Below, in pieces: positions 51,952 to 59,323 of a stretch of DNA of 64,000 nt. Under the pieces are notes generated by a model. It was not told the origin of the DNA, made no database searches, and worked only from the letters and a program-made list of their open reading frames with translations. The position numbers and the translations under genes were made by a program. Source of the stretch: Halosolutus halophilus (GTDB taxonomy: Archaea; Halobacteriota; Halobacteria; Halobacteriales; Natrialbaceae); NCBI RefSeq assembly GCF_022869805.1, contig NZ_CP094974.1:4278001-4342000 (forward strand), in the 5' to 3' direction. Positions within the stretch are counted from its first letter, which is position 1. Each line of letters starts with the position of its first letter.

Positions 51952-53544
51952 CTAGCTGAACTTCTGAACCGTCACGTCGAGCGTATCGAGGTCGACGATC
52001 GGGGCGAAGCCGGCGTCGGGGTCGATGTTGACGCTCTTCTGGAAGTCGGTCTGTGCCTGCCAGCAGCCGGAGTTGATCGCGAGGACGTTGTGGTACTTTC
52101 CGAACCCGAGTTTGTGGACGTGGCCCGTGTGGAAGATGTCGGGCACCTCGTCGATGACGAGGTAGTCCCGTTCTTCGGGTGCGAGACGGGTGTGTCCGCC
52201 AAATTGCGGTGCGACGTGGCGTTTCTTCAGGAGCTGGTACATCGCCCTGTGGGGCTCGTCGTAGCTCGCCTTCTCCTCGGGGAGTTCCGCGATGACCTCG
52301 TCGAGGCTGACGCCGTGGTACATGAGCACGGAGACGCCCTCGATCGTCACCGTCGACGGGTTGCTCACGATGCGCGGATCGTGGGCCGACATGATCTCCC
52401 GGAGTTCCTCGTCGAATCCGGGCTGAGGTTCGGCGAGTCGCACCGCGTCGTGGTTGCCGGGAATCATAACGATCTCGATGTCACCGGGTACCTGTTTCAG
52501 CCGCTCGTTGAACGTCTCGTACTGCTCGTAGATGTCGACGATGTCGAGTTCCTCGTCCTGGTCGGGGTAGACCCCGACGCCTTCGACCATGTCACCCGCG
52601 AGCAACAGGTACTCCACGCGTTCTCCCGCCTCGGTGTGGAGCCAGTCGGCGAAGCGGTTCCACGCGCCCGCCATGAACTCCTGACTGCCGACGTGGACGT
52701 CGCTGATGAGCGCCGCCTGTACGTGGCGATCGGCCGTCGAGGGTTCGTGGGTCCGAGGGATGTCCGGGAACTGCATCGAATCGACGAAGGCAATGCCGGA
52801 ATCGTCCGCCAGCGTCCCCTCCATCGCGAGCACCTCGTCACAGAGCAGTTCGTCCACGAGGTCGACGTACTCCCGGTCTTTCATTACGAGCCACGGGAAC
52901 GACCCCGTCGCGTCCTCGAGTTCGATCAGCCAGTGGCCGCTGGCCGTCGATCGGATGTCGTTTACCAGTCCGACCATCGCGACCTCTTCGCCGCCCGGCA
53001 TCGACTCGATAGCCGTCGCCGGGCGGTGATTGACCCGACTCCGCAGTTTCGAGCCGAGTCGATCGAGACGATCCCGGAAGACCGAGACGAAGTCGCTGTA
53101 CTCGCCGGTCCCGGTACTCCCCCCGGTCATGTCGTTGCTGATCTCGAGCGATCGGAGGTCGGGATCGACCGATCGGTCGGCCGTCGGGGGAGACCCCCCT
53201 GTTTCAACTGGAGCCGACCGGCCCCCGTGCTTCGAATGTGGCGAGGGATCTCCAGTTGAAACGGAGGGGTCGTCCGGCGGGTCACTCGCGACGGATCGGC
53301 CCGCGGTGTCGGACGCCTCGACGGATCGATCGGAGGAGGACTCGGATGGCACCTCTGCTTCGAGGGCCGATTCGACGTGGTCGGTCGTGACGACGAGGGC
53401 CTCCTCGGAAAGCGACTCGATGACGCGCTCGAGGACGGCCTGCGAATCGTCCGCGGACGCGATCCGCGTCACCGCCTCGCGTTCGGCGTTGTATCCGTGA
53501 CTGGTGAGTTCGCTGACGATCCGGGCAGGGCCCTCGAGTGGCAC
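51952..53544 (-). CDS. polD1: DNA polymerase II (PolD) small subunit DP1
   Basis: 530 residues; the exonuclease subunit of euryarchaeal replicative polymerase D. After a short N-terminal helical region, residues about 60-145 form a Ser/Pro/Asp-rich linker. The OB-fold (GLVNDIRSTASGHWLIELEDATG) and the calcineurin-type phosphoesterase core follow: ISDVHVGS, LLLAGDMVEG, IPGNHDAVRL, HTGHVHKLGFG. GTG at 53544 (VPLEGPARIVSELTSHGY) is the family start; a longer frame to 54255 covers the sec11 promoter region and is rejected. The linker DNA carries an inverted pair of origin-box-like sequences (53194-53269). Neighbours sec11 and orc1 are the usual haloarchaeal oriC1 partners. Confidence 0.93.
   Translation of the reverse strand: MPLEGPARIVSELTSHGYNAEREAVTRIASADDSQAVLERVIESLSEEALVVTTDHVESALEAEVPSESSSDRSVEASDTAGRSVASDPPDDPSVSTGDPSPHSKHGGRSAPVETGGSPPTADRSVDPDLRSLEISNDMTGGSTGTGEYSDFVSVFRDRLDRLGSKLRSRVNHRPATAIESMPGGEEVAMVGLVNDIRSTASGHWLIELEDATGSFPWLVMKDREYVDLVDELLCDEVLAMEGTLADDSGIAFVDSMQFPDIPRTHEPSTADRHVQAALISDVHVGSQEFMAGAWNRFADWLHTEAGERVEYLLLAGDMVEGVGVYPDQDEELDIVDIYEQYETFNERLKQVPGDIEIVMIPGNHDAVRLAEPQPGFDEELREIMSAHDPRIVSNPSTVTIEGVSVLMYHGVSLDEVIAELPEEKASYDEPHRAMYQLLKKRHVAPQFGGHTRLAPEERDYLVIDEVPDIFHTGHVHKLGFGKYHNVLAINSGCWQAQTDFQKSVNIDPDAGFAPIVDLDTLDVTVQKFS
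53194..53269. repeat. Inverted pair of ORB-like sequences inside polD1
   Basis: Left arm 53194-53213 and right arm 53250-53269 are reverse complements except for two positions (shared core GTTTCAACTGGAG and a C/G-run). They are separated by 36 bases. They match the haloarchaeal ORB with G-string (consensus recalled) and lie in frame in the linker, where they encode VSTG and PVETGG peptides. Confidence 0.8.
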
Positions 53545-53649
53545 ACCCCTCGCATTCGTGACCGCGGGGAAAAACGTAGCGAATCCCCGATCGAGTGGAG
53601 TAGCGATTATCCTTCGAGGAGGGATCCGAATTCCAATTCGAGCGTGAAT

Positions 53650-53701
53650 CCGGAATCCGACGATCGGTCGAGACGCCGGAATCCGACGATCGGTCGAGAC
53701 G
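53650..53701. repeat. 26-base perfect tandem duplication
   Basis: Units 53650-53675 and 53676-53701 are identical (CCGGAATCCGACGATCGGTC and six further bases). They lie in the divergent region between polD1 and sec11 and may hold protein-binding sites, since GATCGGTCGAGACG also occurs elsewhere nearby. Confidence 0.8.
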
Positions 53702-53815
53702 CTTCGAGACCCCGAACATCGCGCGCACGGTCGCGATCGATCCACAGCGACGGCCGACGACCGACGACCCGGCCGAACAGAAAGTTGATTGCTGGCCCCT
53801 GCAAAACGGGGAACG

Positions 53816-54709
53816 ATGAGCGGTCCCGATTTCGGAGACTCCGCCGACGACGGCCACGGTGACGACGATCGAGACGCCAACGCGGACGCGACAAGCACCG
53901 GCGAGTCGTCCGACGAGAACGCGGTCTCCATCGAGGACGACGGCGTGATCCGCTGGTTTCTGAAAACCGACGACGGAACCGTCGTCTTCGCCCGCGACGT
54001 GGCGAGCAGCGTCGCGATCGTCGCGATCGTCGGCCTCCTGCTGTTCGGTCTCAGCGGGATCTGGCCACCACTCGTCGCCGTCGAGAGCGGGAGCATGGAA
54101 CCGAACATGGAACGCGGCGACCTCATCTTCGTCGTCGACGACGATCGGTTCGTCGGCGACGATCCCGCCGACGGAACCGGCGTCGTCACGCTCGAGAACG
54201 GACAGGAGAGTAACCACGAGAAGTTCGGCAACCCCGGCGACGTCATCGTCTTCAAGCCCGACGGGAGCGATCGCCGGACGCCGATTATCCACCGCGCTCA
54301 TTTCTGGGTCGAAGACGGAGAGAACTGGGTCGCGACCCAGGCCGACCCAGCGTACCTCAACGGGAACGACTGCGACGACATCAGTACCTGCCCGGCCCCG
54401 CACGACGGATTCGTCACGAAAGGCGACGCGAACTACAACTACGACCAGATCGGGATGAATCCGAAATCCAACATCGTCAGGCCCGACTGGGTCTCCGGGA
54501 AGGCGATGGTCCGGATCCCGTGGCTCGGCCACGTTCGACTGACCTTCGACACGATTTTCGGCGGGACTGCCACCACGTCACCGACGGTCGTCGGCGCCAG
54601 TCCGGACGGACAGGGATCCGCCGCGATAGGTGCACACGCCGTCGGAACGGCGGGCGTCGCAGCAGCCGGTGTTACCGCTGCCGTCGCCGTCACCCGACGA
54701 CGGTTCTGA
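53816..54709 (+). CDS. sec11: Signal peptidase I (Sec11-type, S26B)
   Basis: 297 residues; membrane endopeptidase that removes Sec signal peptides outside the cell. After an acidic cytosolic tail (residues 1-60), a membrane helix (about 66-90, VAIVAIVGLLLFGLSG) leads to the catalytic serine motif VESGSMEPNMERGD. The catalytic histidine is in PIIHRAHFW, as in archaeal/eukaryal Ser-His type peptidases without a lysine. A late MVRIPWLGHV and a C-terminal Gly/Ala helix (VGTAGVAAAGVTAAVAV) complete it. ATG at 53816 is chosen after the tandem repeat region. Position beside orc1 and polD1 is conserved in haloarchaea. Confidence 0.92.
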   Translation: MSGPDFGDSADDGHGDDDRDANADATSTGESSDENAVSIEDDGVIRWFLKTDDGTVVFARDVASSVAIVAIVGLLLFGLSGIWPPLVAVESGSMEPNMERGDLIFVVDDDRFVGDDPADGTGVVTLENGQESNHEKFGNPGDVIVFKPDGSDRRTPIIHRAHFWVEDGENWVATQADPAYLNGNDCDDISTCPAPHDGFVTKGDANYNYDQIGMNPKSNIVRPDWVSGKAMVRIPWLGHVRLTFDTIFGGTATTSPTVVGASPDGQGSAAIGAHAVGTAGVAAAGVTAAVAVTRRRF

Positions 54710-54800
54710 CGGCGATCCTCGACGATACCGAACACACCCGTTTCTGGTGACTGATCGACATCCGGGTAGCAAAGCCGTTTCTGGCGGAAACACGACATTC

Positions 54801-54871
54801 GAGTAGCGAGCCGAAACGCGGGTAGCGAGCCGAAACCTGGGTGGCGAACCGAAACGCGGTAGGGAACCGAT
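54801..54871. repeat. 19-base tandem repeat (three copies and part of a fourth)
   Basis: Units start at 54801, 54820 and 54839 (GGGTAGCGAGCCGAAAC type), then a shortened copy at 54858. They lie between the converging ends of sec11 and orc1. Confidence 0.8.
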
Positions 54872-54876
54872 CTCGA

Positions 54877-56592
54877 TCAGTTCTCGAACCGGGCCTGGAC
54901 GAACGGCTGGACGTCGTCGATGTCGCTCAGCCGGGAGTCGGACAGCAGGACGGCCTCCGTCTCGTCGAGTGGAACCGAGAGACTGATCTCCTTGGTTCGA
55001 CCGTACCGGCCCTTCGAGACGACGACCGCGTTCACGATCCCCAGCATGTCGAGTTCGCTGATGAGGTCCGTCACCCGCCGCTGGGTCAGTACGTCGGCGT
55101 CGATCTCCTCGCACAGGCGCTTGTAGATGTTGAACACCTCGCCCGTGTTGATGCTGTGGACGCCGTTCTTCTCGAGGAGGATGATCGCGAAGAGGACGAG
55201 TTTGCTCTGTGTCGGGAGCGTGCGGACGACCTCGACGACACGATCGAGTTCGATCTTGTCCTGCGCCTGACGGACGTGTTCTTCGACGATAGTCTCCGTC
55301 TGTGCACGCTCGGCGAGTTCGCCCGCGGTCCGGAGCAGATCGAGGGCGCGGCGAGCGTCCCCGTGTTCCTGCGCAGCGAAGGCAGCACACAGTGGAATCA
55401 CGTCGTCCGAGAGTGCGCCCTGCTTGAACGCGACGTCCGATCGGTGCTGGAGAATGTCCCGGAGCTGGTTCGCGTCGTACGGCGGGAAGACGATCTCCTC
55501 CTCGCCGAGCGAGGATTTGACGCGGGGGTCGAGGAAATCCGTGAACTTCAGGTCGTTGCTGATCCCGATGATCGAAACCCGGGAGTTCTCGAGTTCGGAG
55601 TTCATCCGCGAGAGGTTATAGAGCGTATCGTCGCCGCTCTTCTCGACGAGTTTGTCGATCTCGTCGAGCATGATCACGACTACTCGCTCGTCGTAATCGA
55701 CGGCGTCGAAGAAGACGCTGTAGACCCGATCGGTCGGCCAGCCGGTCATCGGGACCTCCTCGAACGAGTCCCGATCGGCTTCGAGTTCGTCGATCCGCCC
55801 CTCGAGTTCCGCACGCGAAGTAAACGGCGTCGAGGCGAGCGGGTGGTCCGGTGGGAATTCGCCATCGCTGGCTTCGGCGTCGACGATCGACGACCCCCCT
55901 GTTTCGACTGGAGAGTCGCCAGACACGGCGTCGGTATCGGTTCCAGTTGAAACCAGATCGCTGGGGTCGTTCGTATCCGATTCGACCGGTTCCTCCGACG
56001 CGACGTCCGCGAAGAGATCGGACTGATCGTCTGCCGATCGCACAGGAGACGCGTCCTCGTACTCGTCGAGGTCAGCACGCACCGATTCGAGCGTCTCGAT
56101 CCGCTCGTCGATGCGCGCTTCGTTTTTTTCGATGAACTTGTTGGCCAGCTGTGCGAGGACCCGATACTGGGTATCGGTCACCTCGCAGTTGATGTACTCG
56201 ACGTCACACGGGACGCTGTACTTCTTGGAGGTGCTCTCGAGTTCTTTGCTGACGAACTTTGCACTCGCGGTCTTTCCGGTTCCGGTTTTCCCGTAGATGA
56301 GGATGTTCGACGGCGTCTCGCCCCGGAGCGCGGCGACGAGGATCGTCGCCATCTTGTTGATCTGATCGCTCCGGTGAGGGAGTTCGTGTGGCGTATATGA
56401 CGGACGGAGAACTTCCTTGTTCTCGAAGATCGGTTCCCCGCTGAGAAGGTCGTCGAACAGCCCCTGGTTCGACTCGTCCTCGGTAATGTCGGAACTCCCG
56501 AAGTCCGTCGAGAACCCGGCCGTCCGCTCGCCCTCGACGGTTACGTCGTCAACGTCTACGTCGTTCCTCGTGGTTTCAGTATCGTCTGACAT
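54877..56592 (-). CDS. orc1: Orc1/Cdc6 replication initiator
   Basis: 571 residues; AAA+ initiator that binds origin recognition boxes. N-terminal region, then Walker A IYGKTGTGKTASAKF, Walker B VVIMLDEIDKLV and sensor 1 SIIGISNDLKF; the C-terminal winged helix (about 480-570: LFAIILLEKNGVHSINTGEV). An acidic Ser/Thr-rich insertion of about 100 residues (about 173-275) splits the AAA+ domain; it is longer than in most archaeal Orc1 proteins (usual length about 400-450) and contains the ORB-derived VSTG and SPVETGGS peptides. The adjacent 1.7-kb intergenic region is the origin. ATG at 56592 lies just downstream of another ORB-like site. Confidence 0.95.
   Translation of the reverse strand: MSDDTETTRNDVDVDDVTVEGERTAGFSTDFGSSDITEDESNQGLFDDLLSGEPIFENKEVLRPSYTPHELPHRSDQINKMATILVAALRGETPSNILIYGKTGTGKTASAKFVSKELESTSKKYSVPCDVEYINCEVTDTQYRVLAQLANKFIEKNEARIDERIETLESVRADLDEYEDASPVRSADDQSDLFADVASEEPVESDTNDPSDLVSTGTDTDAVSGDSPVETGGSSIVDAEASDGEFPPDHPLASTPFTSRAELEGRIDELEADRDSFEEVPMTGWPTDRVYSVFFDAVDYDERVVVIMLDEIDKLVEKSGDDTLYNLSRMNSELENSRVSIIGISNDLKFTDFLDPRVKSSLGEEEIVFPPYDANQLRDILQHRSDVAFKQGALSDDVIPLCAAFAAQEHGDARRALDLLRTAGELAERAQTETIVEEHVRQAQDKIELDRVVEVVRTLPTQSKLVLFAIILLEKNGVHSINTGEVFNIYKRLCEEIDADVLTQRRVTDLISELDMLGIVNAVVVSKGRYGRTKEISLSVPLDETEAVLLSDSRLSDIDDVQPFVQARFEN
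55894..55956. repeat. Inverted pair of ORB-like sequences inside orc1
   Basis: Left arm 55894-55913 (C-run followed by TGTTTCGACTGGAG) and right arm 55941-55956 (TTCCAGTTGAAACCAG) are inverted relative to each other and 27 bases apart. They encode VSTG and SPVETGGS in the Orc1 insertion, matching the linker peptide of DP1. Confidence 0.78.
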
Positions 56593-56606
56593 CCGTCGTA
56601 CACGTA

Positions 56607-56626
56607 CCCCCTTGTTTCGAGTGGAA
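56607..56626 (-). other. ORB-like site at the orc1 start
   Basis: On the - strand TTCCACTCGAAACAAGGGGG lies 14 bases upstream of the orc1 ATG. Binding by Orc1 here could autoregulate its own expression. Confidence 0.6.
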
Positions 56627-57411
56627 TGCGGACCCCGGATACAGGAATATCGGGACGTAGATGGCCACTTGAGGCATATCTACTATTCCGCGTCCCCGGC
56701 CCGAGTCCAGTTGATGCAAACGAAACAGTGGAAGACCGTAGTATTAAATTCTTCCATTCAGTTCAACGTGTCGACGTCATCGTCAGTCGTGATCGATCCG
56801 TACCGGGCCCCAGTTCGACGACGATGACGACCACGGGACCGACGAGGAACTCACCGACCTCGGCAGGGGATCGCACGGAGGTCCGTTTCGGGTCGACGAT
56901 TCCGTCCGCCGTTTCGTTACTCCCGCCTTCGAATATCAGTCTGACATCGATACTCGTGTTCCAACATCGCGACGGTCGTGCCCTGATCATCGTGACGAAT
57001 TCGTTCAGCGATAGGGGAATGTGAACGAAACAGATACGGAGTTGAACAGACTGGATGCTCGATCGGAGACTGTGTAACCGACGTGGAGCCACAGGAGTCC
57101 ATCTCAGTCTGGGCATCGATCGAGCTGGGGCGTCGATCGAGCCGACGAGAATTTCACGACTGCCGACGACTGGGGCCACCGCGATACAGAAGTGGTGTAT
57201 CGTTCGGGAGACCTGTGGGAAAAGAGTTCTCGACCTGTCTCACGGCGAGACGACCGATCGGATGGTGAGGAGGAACCGATCGAGTGGAGAAGGGAGGCCG
57301 GTCGGAGGGAAAGAAGTGACGAAGAAGACGTACGACGAAAAAGACGCACTGATAAGCCACGGCAATGCTAGTGTTGTTCATTCTAGTATCCTAATACAAC
57401 GTGTCACCTAG

Positions 57412-57440
57412 CCCCCCACCCCTTCGTTTCAGGTGGAACG
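57412..57440 (-). other. Origin recognition box with G-string (left, inverted)
   Basis: Reads, on the - strand, GTTCCACCTGAAACGAAGGG followed by a GTGGGGGG run. Archaeal ORBs are of the form TTCCAxTGGAAACGAAxGGGG, and haloarchaeal ones carry an extended G-string; both are visible. The G-string points left, away from the AT-rich region. Confidence 0.8.
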
Positions 57441-57457
57441 CTCCGAAGGAGGGGTGG
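57417..57457. repeat. Inverted repeat CCACCCCTTCG / CGAAGGAGGGGTGG at the left ORB
   Basis: Arms at about 57417-57427 and 57444-57457 can pair over the ORB core (one 3-base bulge). It may be an ORB partly duplicated in inverse orientation. Confidence 0.6.
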
Positions 57458-57470
57458 TGGGGGGAGGGGA

Positions 57471-57620
57471 TCTAGAACGGGAAGCTTTATGATGGTAGAC
57501 CAGAAACAGCATCCGCAATCCTAGCAAAAACAAATATTTACTAGGAGAGTGGTGGTTTATTGCTAGATTCTACTAGATCTACTGTCTTCCAGCCGCTTCT
57601 GTTACTAGATCCTGCTCTTC
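57471..57620. other. AT-rich duplex-unwinding region with dense CTAG sites
   Basis: The most AT-rich stretch of the origin (CAAAAACAAATATTTACTAG and neighbours) lies between the two inverted ORBs. CTAG occurs at 57472, 57521, 57541, 57563, 57573 and 57605 inside it, and at 57368, 57383 and 57408 to the left. Confidence 0.7.
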
Positions 57621-57732
57621 ACCGCGATTCTCCCCGTAGCGGGTCTGGCGAACGGACTCGAGCCGAAACGAAGGGTGTCCTACTCGTCCCGGCCACGCAG
57701 AACCGCTCGTCGGGAGGGGTCCACTCGACTCT

Positions 57733-57760
57733 CTCCAGTTGAAACGAAGGGGTGGGGGTG
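57733..57760 (+). other. Origin recognition box with G-string (right)
   Basis: CTCCAGTTGAAACGAAGGGG followed by TGGGGGTG; inverse in orientation to the box at 57412-57440. The pair flanks the AT-rich region with G-strings pointing outward, the arrangement known from haloarchaeal oriC1. Confidence 0.82.
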
Positions 57761-58090
57761 TTCTGATCCGCAGTGGTCGACCCGGATCGATCGACCCCTG
57801 TATCATTCATCATGGGGATCGTTCACCACGGCACCGTACTCGGTACAGCGAATCATCCACTCGGGCAATTACAAGAGAGTCTGATCGCCGGGATCGCGTG
57901 GCTCCTGCAACGTGCGTTCTCGGATCGATTCCCCGCCGAAAGCGTTTCTGGAACCCCTCGAAGGTCACCGTTCTCGAGTCTCCCGGTGACTCACGATCCG
58001 TGCTCACCCCGACGACCGCATTCCTCGCGTCCAGCGATCGGTTCGTTCTGTCGCGATAGCCGAGGTTCAGTGCGCGTGGCCTGGAATCCG

Positions 58091-58134
58091 ACGATCCAAT
58101 CGTTGCGGGATCTGAAAGCTAACGATCCGATCGT
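58091..58134. promoter_or_regulatory. Twin near-palindromes upstream of oapA
   Basis: ACGATCCAATCGTTGCGGGA (58091-58110) and ACGATCCGATCGTTGCGAGA (58122-58141) are near-identical, 31 bases apart, about three helical turns. Each has ACGAT/ATCGT arms around three bases. They lie about 140 bases before the oapA start and could bind a dimeric regulator. Confidence 0.45.
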
Positions 58135-58276
58135 TGCGAGACCTTACATTCACCCTGTAATTCTCTATTAAATCGCATTCACTGCTGTAAGACAGTACAC
58201 ATGTCTGACGTAGGCTTAAGTGAATTCAGTCAGTAGTACGCGCAGATGCACCCCGCGGTGCTGGAGGTCCCCAAGG

Positions 58277-58915
58277 ATGGGATTGTTCACAGAACTCAAA
58301 GATAGTATCTCTCGGGTGACGGAGCGCCTGTTCTCCGAACAGGAACCGAAACGAATCGGCATCTATGGACCGCCAAATGCCGGCAAAACGACGCTCGCGA
58401 ACCGCATCGCACGCGACTGGACAGGCGACGCGATCGGGACGGAAAGTCGCGTGCCACACGAAACCCGGCGCGCACGTCGGAAGGAGGGCATCGAGATCGA
58501 ACGGGACGGCAAGACGGTGACGATCGACATCGTCGACACGCCGGGTGTGACGACGAAAGTCGACTACGAGGAGTTCATGGACGACATGGAGGAGGACGAC
58601 GCCATCCGCCGATCGCGCGAGGCCACCGAGGGTGTCGCCGAGGCGATGCACTGGCTGCGCGAGGACGTCGATGGCGTCATCTACGTCCTGGATAGCGCGG
58701 TGGATCCGATCACCCAGGTCAACACGATGCTCATCGGGATCATCGAATCCCGCGATCTGCCGGTCCTCATCTTCGCGAACAAGATCGACCTCGACGAGTC
58801 GAGCGTCAAGCGGATCGAGGACGCGTTCCCGCAGCACACGACCGTCCCGCTCTCCGCGAAGGAGGGCGACAACATGGACGAAGTGTACGACAGCATCGCG
58901 GAGTACTTCGGGTGA
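58277..58915 (+). CDS. oapA: Origin-associated Era-like GTP-binding protein OapA
   Basis: 212-residue small GTPase. G1 GIYGPPNAGKTTLANRIARD, switch region and G3 IDIVDTPGVTTKVDY, G4 FANKIDLDES and G5 VPLSAKEGDN are in order. ATG at 58277 (MGLFTELKDSISRVTERLFS) precedes the G domain by a short helix; a start at 58220 would add sequence outside the family. In haloarchaea this gene is next to oriC1 and named OapA (origin-associated) or annotated as Era-like. It is the first gene of a likely oapABC operon (6-base gap, then a 1-base overlap). Molecular role in replication is not established. Confidence 0.85.
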   Translation: MGLFTELKDSISRVTERLFSEQEPKRIGIYGPPNAGKTTLANRIARDWTGDAIGTESRVPHETRRARRKEGIEIERDGKTVTIDIVDTPGVTTKVDYEEFMDDMEEDDAIRRSREATEGVAEAMHWLREDVDGVIYVLDSAVDPITQVNTMLIGIIESRDLPVLIFANKIDLDESSVKRIEDAFPQHTTVPLSAKEGDNMDEVYDSIAEYFG

Positions 58916-58921
58916 GCAGGC

Positions 58922-59323
58922 ATGCCAAAAGCAACCAATACGGACGATCTGGACGGTCCCGACGGCGTCCAGATCGATCTCATCAGCAGTGAGCGCATGG
59001 ACGGGATGGCGACCATGGAGAAGATCCGAATGATCCTAGACGGGGTCCACGAGGGTAACATCGTCATCCTCGAGGAGGGGTTGACCCCCGACGAGGAGAG
59101 CAGACTCATCGAAGTGACGATGTCCGAAATTAGCCCCGACGAGTTCAACGGGATCGAAATCGAAACGTACCCCAAATCGGAGACCCGCGACTCGTCGCTG
59201 CTCGGGCGGCTCATTGGCTCGGGGGGATCGACGGCGAAACTGACGGTGATCGGTCCGGCAAACCAGATCAAAACGCTACACAAGGACGAAACGCTCATCA
59301 GCGCGCTCGTGTCCCGAAACTAA
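58922..59323 (+). CDS. oapB: Origin-associated protein OapB (DUF2073)
   Basis: 133-residue compact protein of the DUF2073 (OapB/ArvB) family: DGVQIDLISSERMDGMATMEKIRMILD, GNIVILEEGLTPDEES, IEIETYPKSETRDSSLLGRLIGSGGS and the final TLHKDETLISALVSR-like end. No catalytic residues are obvious; the ending with a Ser/Gly patch may bind nucleic acid or nucleotide, but this is only appearance. It lies six bases after oapA, and its stop overlaps the oapC ATG (TAATG), so translation of the operon is coupled. Confidence 0.85.
   Translation: MPKATNTDDLDGPDGVQIDLISSERMDGMATMEKIRMILDGVHEGNIVILEEGLTPDEESRLIEVTMSEISPDEFNGIEIETYPKSETRDSSLLGRLIGSGGSTAKLTVIGPANQIKTLHKDETLISALVSRN

Larger units (their letters stand above)
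56593..58276. other. Replication origin region oriC1 (intergenic, 1.7 kb)
   Basis: The longest gene-free region of the window lies between orc1 and oapA, as in other haloarchaeal oriC1 loci. It contains an ORB near the orc1 start (56607-56626), an inverted ORB pair with G-strings (57412-57440 and 57733-57760), an AT-rich region between them (57471-57620) with many CTAG sites, and twin palindromes upstream of oapA (58091-58134). No convincing gene is seen in it. The function is inferred from the ORBs and conserved gene context. Confidence 0.88.

Noticed and set aside
53545-54255. N-terminal extension of polD1 to 54255
   Set aside because: The extension is Ser/Arg-rich antisense of sec11 and its promoter; GTG at 53544 gives the conserved start.
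56763-57179. - strand frame of 138 codons inside the origin intergenic region
   Set aside because: No recognisable domain and basic composition; part reads smoothly but this is not enough to call a gene within a well-supported origin.
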